Shown here piece after piece: positions 6,828 through 8,225 of a stretch of 8,225 nucleotides of DNA. The stretch is from NCBI GenBank assembly GCA_937920335.1, contig CALGUT010000788.1, forward strand, positions 1 to 8,225. Reading direction: 5' to 3'. Position numbers and translations under genes: made by a program. The stretch's first letter is position 1. Each line of letters begins with the position of its first letter. The notes below the pieces were generated by a model, which saw nothing but the letters and a program-made list of their open reading frames with translations, did no database searches and was not told the DNA's origin. The stretch is from an uncultured Opitutales bacterium. Lineage in GTDB: Bacteria; Verrucomicrobiota; Verrucomicrobiia; Opitutales; UBA2995.

Positions 6828-6954
6828 GAGATTTTCCAATTCGGTGGGGTATCGATCAAGGCAGCTTAGCTCATCCCGGCGGCACTCTGGTCTTGTAGAT
6901 GAAAGCTTACTTGAACCATAATCCTCGAATCTTACCTGAGAAGAAGATCTTATC
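6828..6954 (+). other. Gap between cupin and sulfatase genes
   Basis: This 127-bp stretch holds no convincing gene and no hairpin with a T-run that would make an intrinsic terminator. Near its end are a possible promoter (listed separately) and a weak purine-rich GAGAAGAAG about 8 nt before the sulfatase ATG. The sulfatase could be read either from the upstream operon or from its own promoter. Confidence 0.5.
6893..6922 (+). promoter_or_regulatory. Possible sigma-70-type promoter before sulfatase gene
   Basis: TTGTAG (6893-6898) and CATAAT (6917-6922) are separated by 18 nt. The -10 element matches consensus at five of six positions; the -35 element matches only three of six. Transcription would begin near 6929, giving a leader of about 26 nt before the ATG at 6955. 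This is a sequence match only, and chance occurrence is quite possible. Confidence 0.3.
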
Positions 6955-8225
6955 ATGCGCTCAATTGTTACCCTGCTATGGCTTTGCCTCGGACTGTCCT
7001 CACTGGTTGGTCAATCGACGGTTACTACTGTCGATCAATCGGATCCGACCCAGGTCATCCGCGGCCGTCCTAATATCATCTGGATCTACGCTGATGACCA
7101 TGCATTCCAGGCCATCTCCGCCTACCACGATCGGTTTGCCGAGCTGGCTCCCACGCCCAACATCGATCGTATCGCTCACGAAGGCGCTCTTTTCAAACAC
7201 AGCTACGTCTCCAACTCGATTTGCGCACCCGCCCGAGCCAATATCTTAACCGGAGTACACAGTCACAAGAATGGTGTCTTGGACAATCGTACGCCGATCA
7301 GTTTCGATCAGCCAACCTTTCCCGCCATCTTGAGAGAGAACGGTTACACCACCGCGGTGTTTGGAAAATGGCATATTAAAACTAAACCGGAAGGGTTTGA
7401 TGAGTTCAAAATCCTGATTGGTCAGGGCCAGTATTTCAATCCGGACTACCGCATTAAAGATGGAGATGGCGAAAAGACGGTTCAACTGGAAGGTTACTCC
7501 ACTGACCGAACCACCACAGAGGCACTTGACTTTATCAAAGCCAATAAGGACTCCGGCAAACCGTTCATGGTGATGTGCCAATACAAGGCACCGCATGGCC
7601 CCTGGTCCCCTGCATTGCGAAATATGGAGTTATTACGCGATGTCGAAATCCCCGAACCACCGACCTTCAACGATGGCTACCGTGGACGCAAAGCGGCAGC
7701 TGCGGCGAAGATGACCATTTTGGGCAACTTCGTCGGCGAACGATTTGATCGACTTCTTAAAGGGGATCCAGCCAAGTCTCACTATGACCGACTATCGGAA
7801 GAAGAGCTTCAACAGGTCAAAAATTTCTTTGCCTATGAAAATCGACGACTCGCCAAAGGTGATCTAAGGGAGACCGCACTTAAGAAGGAAAAATACCAAC
7901 GCTATATTCATGACTACCTCCGTACCGTAAAGGGCAACGACGAAAACGTCGGTCGCATTCTAGAGTATCTCGAAACAAGTGGATTGGCAGAAAACACTCT
8001 GATCTGCTACAGCAGTGACCAAGGATTCTATCTAGGCGAACACGGCTGGTACGATAAGCGGTTCATGTATAACGAATCATTTTTTACTCCACTACTTATG
8101 CGATGGCCCGGTCACATCGAACCTGGTACCGTTGTCAAAGAGCTCGTTCAAAATATCGATATCGCTCCGACCTTCCTTTCACTCGGAAAAGCTCAGGTAC
8201 CAGCTAACATGCAAGGTGCAGATCT
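6955..8225 (+). CDS. Secreted formylglycine-dependent sulfatase, 3' end outside window
   Basis: The first 423 residues of a type I (S1 family) sulfatase are present and in frame to the window edge. A Sec signal peptide covers about 1-20 (hydrophobic 4-18). The mature protein begins the sulfatase fold at RPNIIWIYADDHAF, with metal ligands D47 and D48. The maturation motif C90-APA-R94 is the cysteine type, in which C90 becomes formylglycine through a maturation enzyme encoded elsewhere. Other active-site blocks are GKWH (K138, H140), APHGPW (H214), SDQGFYLGEHG (D355, Q356) and K368 in YDKRFMY. All expected catalytic residues are present, so it is probably active against a sulfate ester on a carbohydrate, but the substrate is not predictable. 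A helix-rich insertion (about 240-335) is typical of this sulfatase group. It follows the cupin by 127 bp on the same strand and may share its operon or use the weak promoter at 6893-6922. A weak GAGAAGAAG ribosome site precedes the ATG. Confidence 0.94.
   Translation, partial: MRSIVTLLWLCLGLSSLVGQSTVTTVDQSDPTQVIRGRPNIIWIYADDHAFQAISAYHDRFAELAPTPNIDRIAHEGALFKHSYVSNSICAPARANILTGVHSHKNGVLDNRTPISFDQPTFPAILRENGYTTAVFGKWHIKTKPEGFDEFKILIGQGQYFNPDYRIKDGDGEKTVQLEGYSTDRTTTEALDFIKANKDSGKPFMVMCQYKAPHGPWSPALRNMELLRDVEIPEPPTFNDGYRGRKAAAAAKMTILGNFVGERFDRLLKGDPAKSHYDRLSEEELQQVKNFFAYENRRLAKGDLRETALKKEKYQRYIHDYLRTVKGNDENVGRILEYLETSGLAENTLICYSSDQGFYLGEHGWYDKRFMYNESFFTPLLMRWPGHIEPGTVVKELVQNIDIAPTFLSLGKAQVPANMQGAD

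Noticed and set aside
6486..6956. 156-codon open frame antisense to the cupin and following gap
   Set aside because: It mostly mirrors the cupin gene, shows no family features, and no promoter or ribosome site supports it.

Overview
The window looks like chromosomal DNA from a PVC-superphylum bacterium, most likely Verrucomicrobiota (Opitutae-like) and less likely Planctomycetota. This is inferred from gene content: a paired DUF1549/DUF1553 heme protein and DUF1501 protein, a PAS-AraC regulator, a PQQ-type dehydrogenase fused to cytochrome c, and an exported sulfatase. Base composition is intermediate, codon use appears even across the genes, and Shine-Dalgarno sequences are scarce. I see no rRNA, tRNA, CRISPR array, insertion sequence or phage gene.

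Layout: two gene groups diverge from a regulatory gap of about 115 bp (4563-4677). Reading left on the minus strand are a PAS-AraC transcription regulator (3783-4562), a large secreted protein with cytochrome-c-like, DUF1549, LamG and DUF1553 regions (555-3725), and a Tat-exported DUF1501 protein (1-558, its 3' end outside the window). The last two overlap by 4 bp (ATGA). Reading right on the plus strand are a secreted six-bladed PQQ sugar dehydrogenase-like protein with a C-terminal cytochrome c (4678-6324), a small cytoplasmic three-histidine cupin of the 2,4'-dihydroxyacetophenone dioxygenase type (6333-6827), and, after a 127-bp gap, a secreted formylglycine sulfatase (6955 to the window edge, 3' end missing).

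Working model (inference): the AraC protein senses a small molecule through its PAS domain and controls both arms from the shared gap. The exported products act on sulfated or otherwise modified polysaccharide or sugar-derived substrates outside the cytoplasm. The sulfatase removes sulfate, the PQQ protein oxidises a sugar and passes electrons to its own heme, and the DUF1549/DUF1553-DUF1501 pair performs a still undefined, probably heme-linked step. The cupin would handle a product inside the cell.

The most unusual raw-sequence signal is in the divergent gap. Two perfect 7-bp inverted repeats are interleaved in the order A-B-A'-B' directly against the regulator's ATG, and a third ATTACG copy lies near the start of the plus-strand operon. 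It is a good candidate for an operator or an mRNA switch of this locus.
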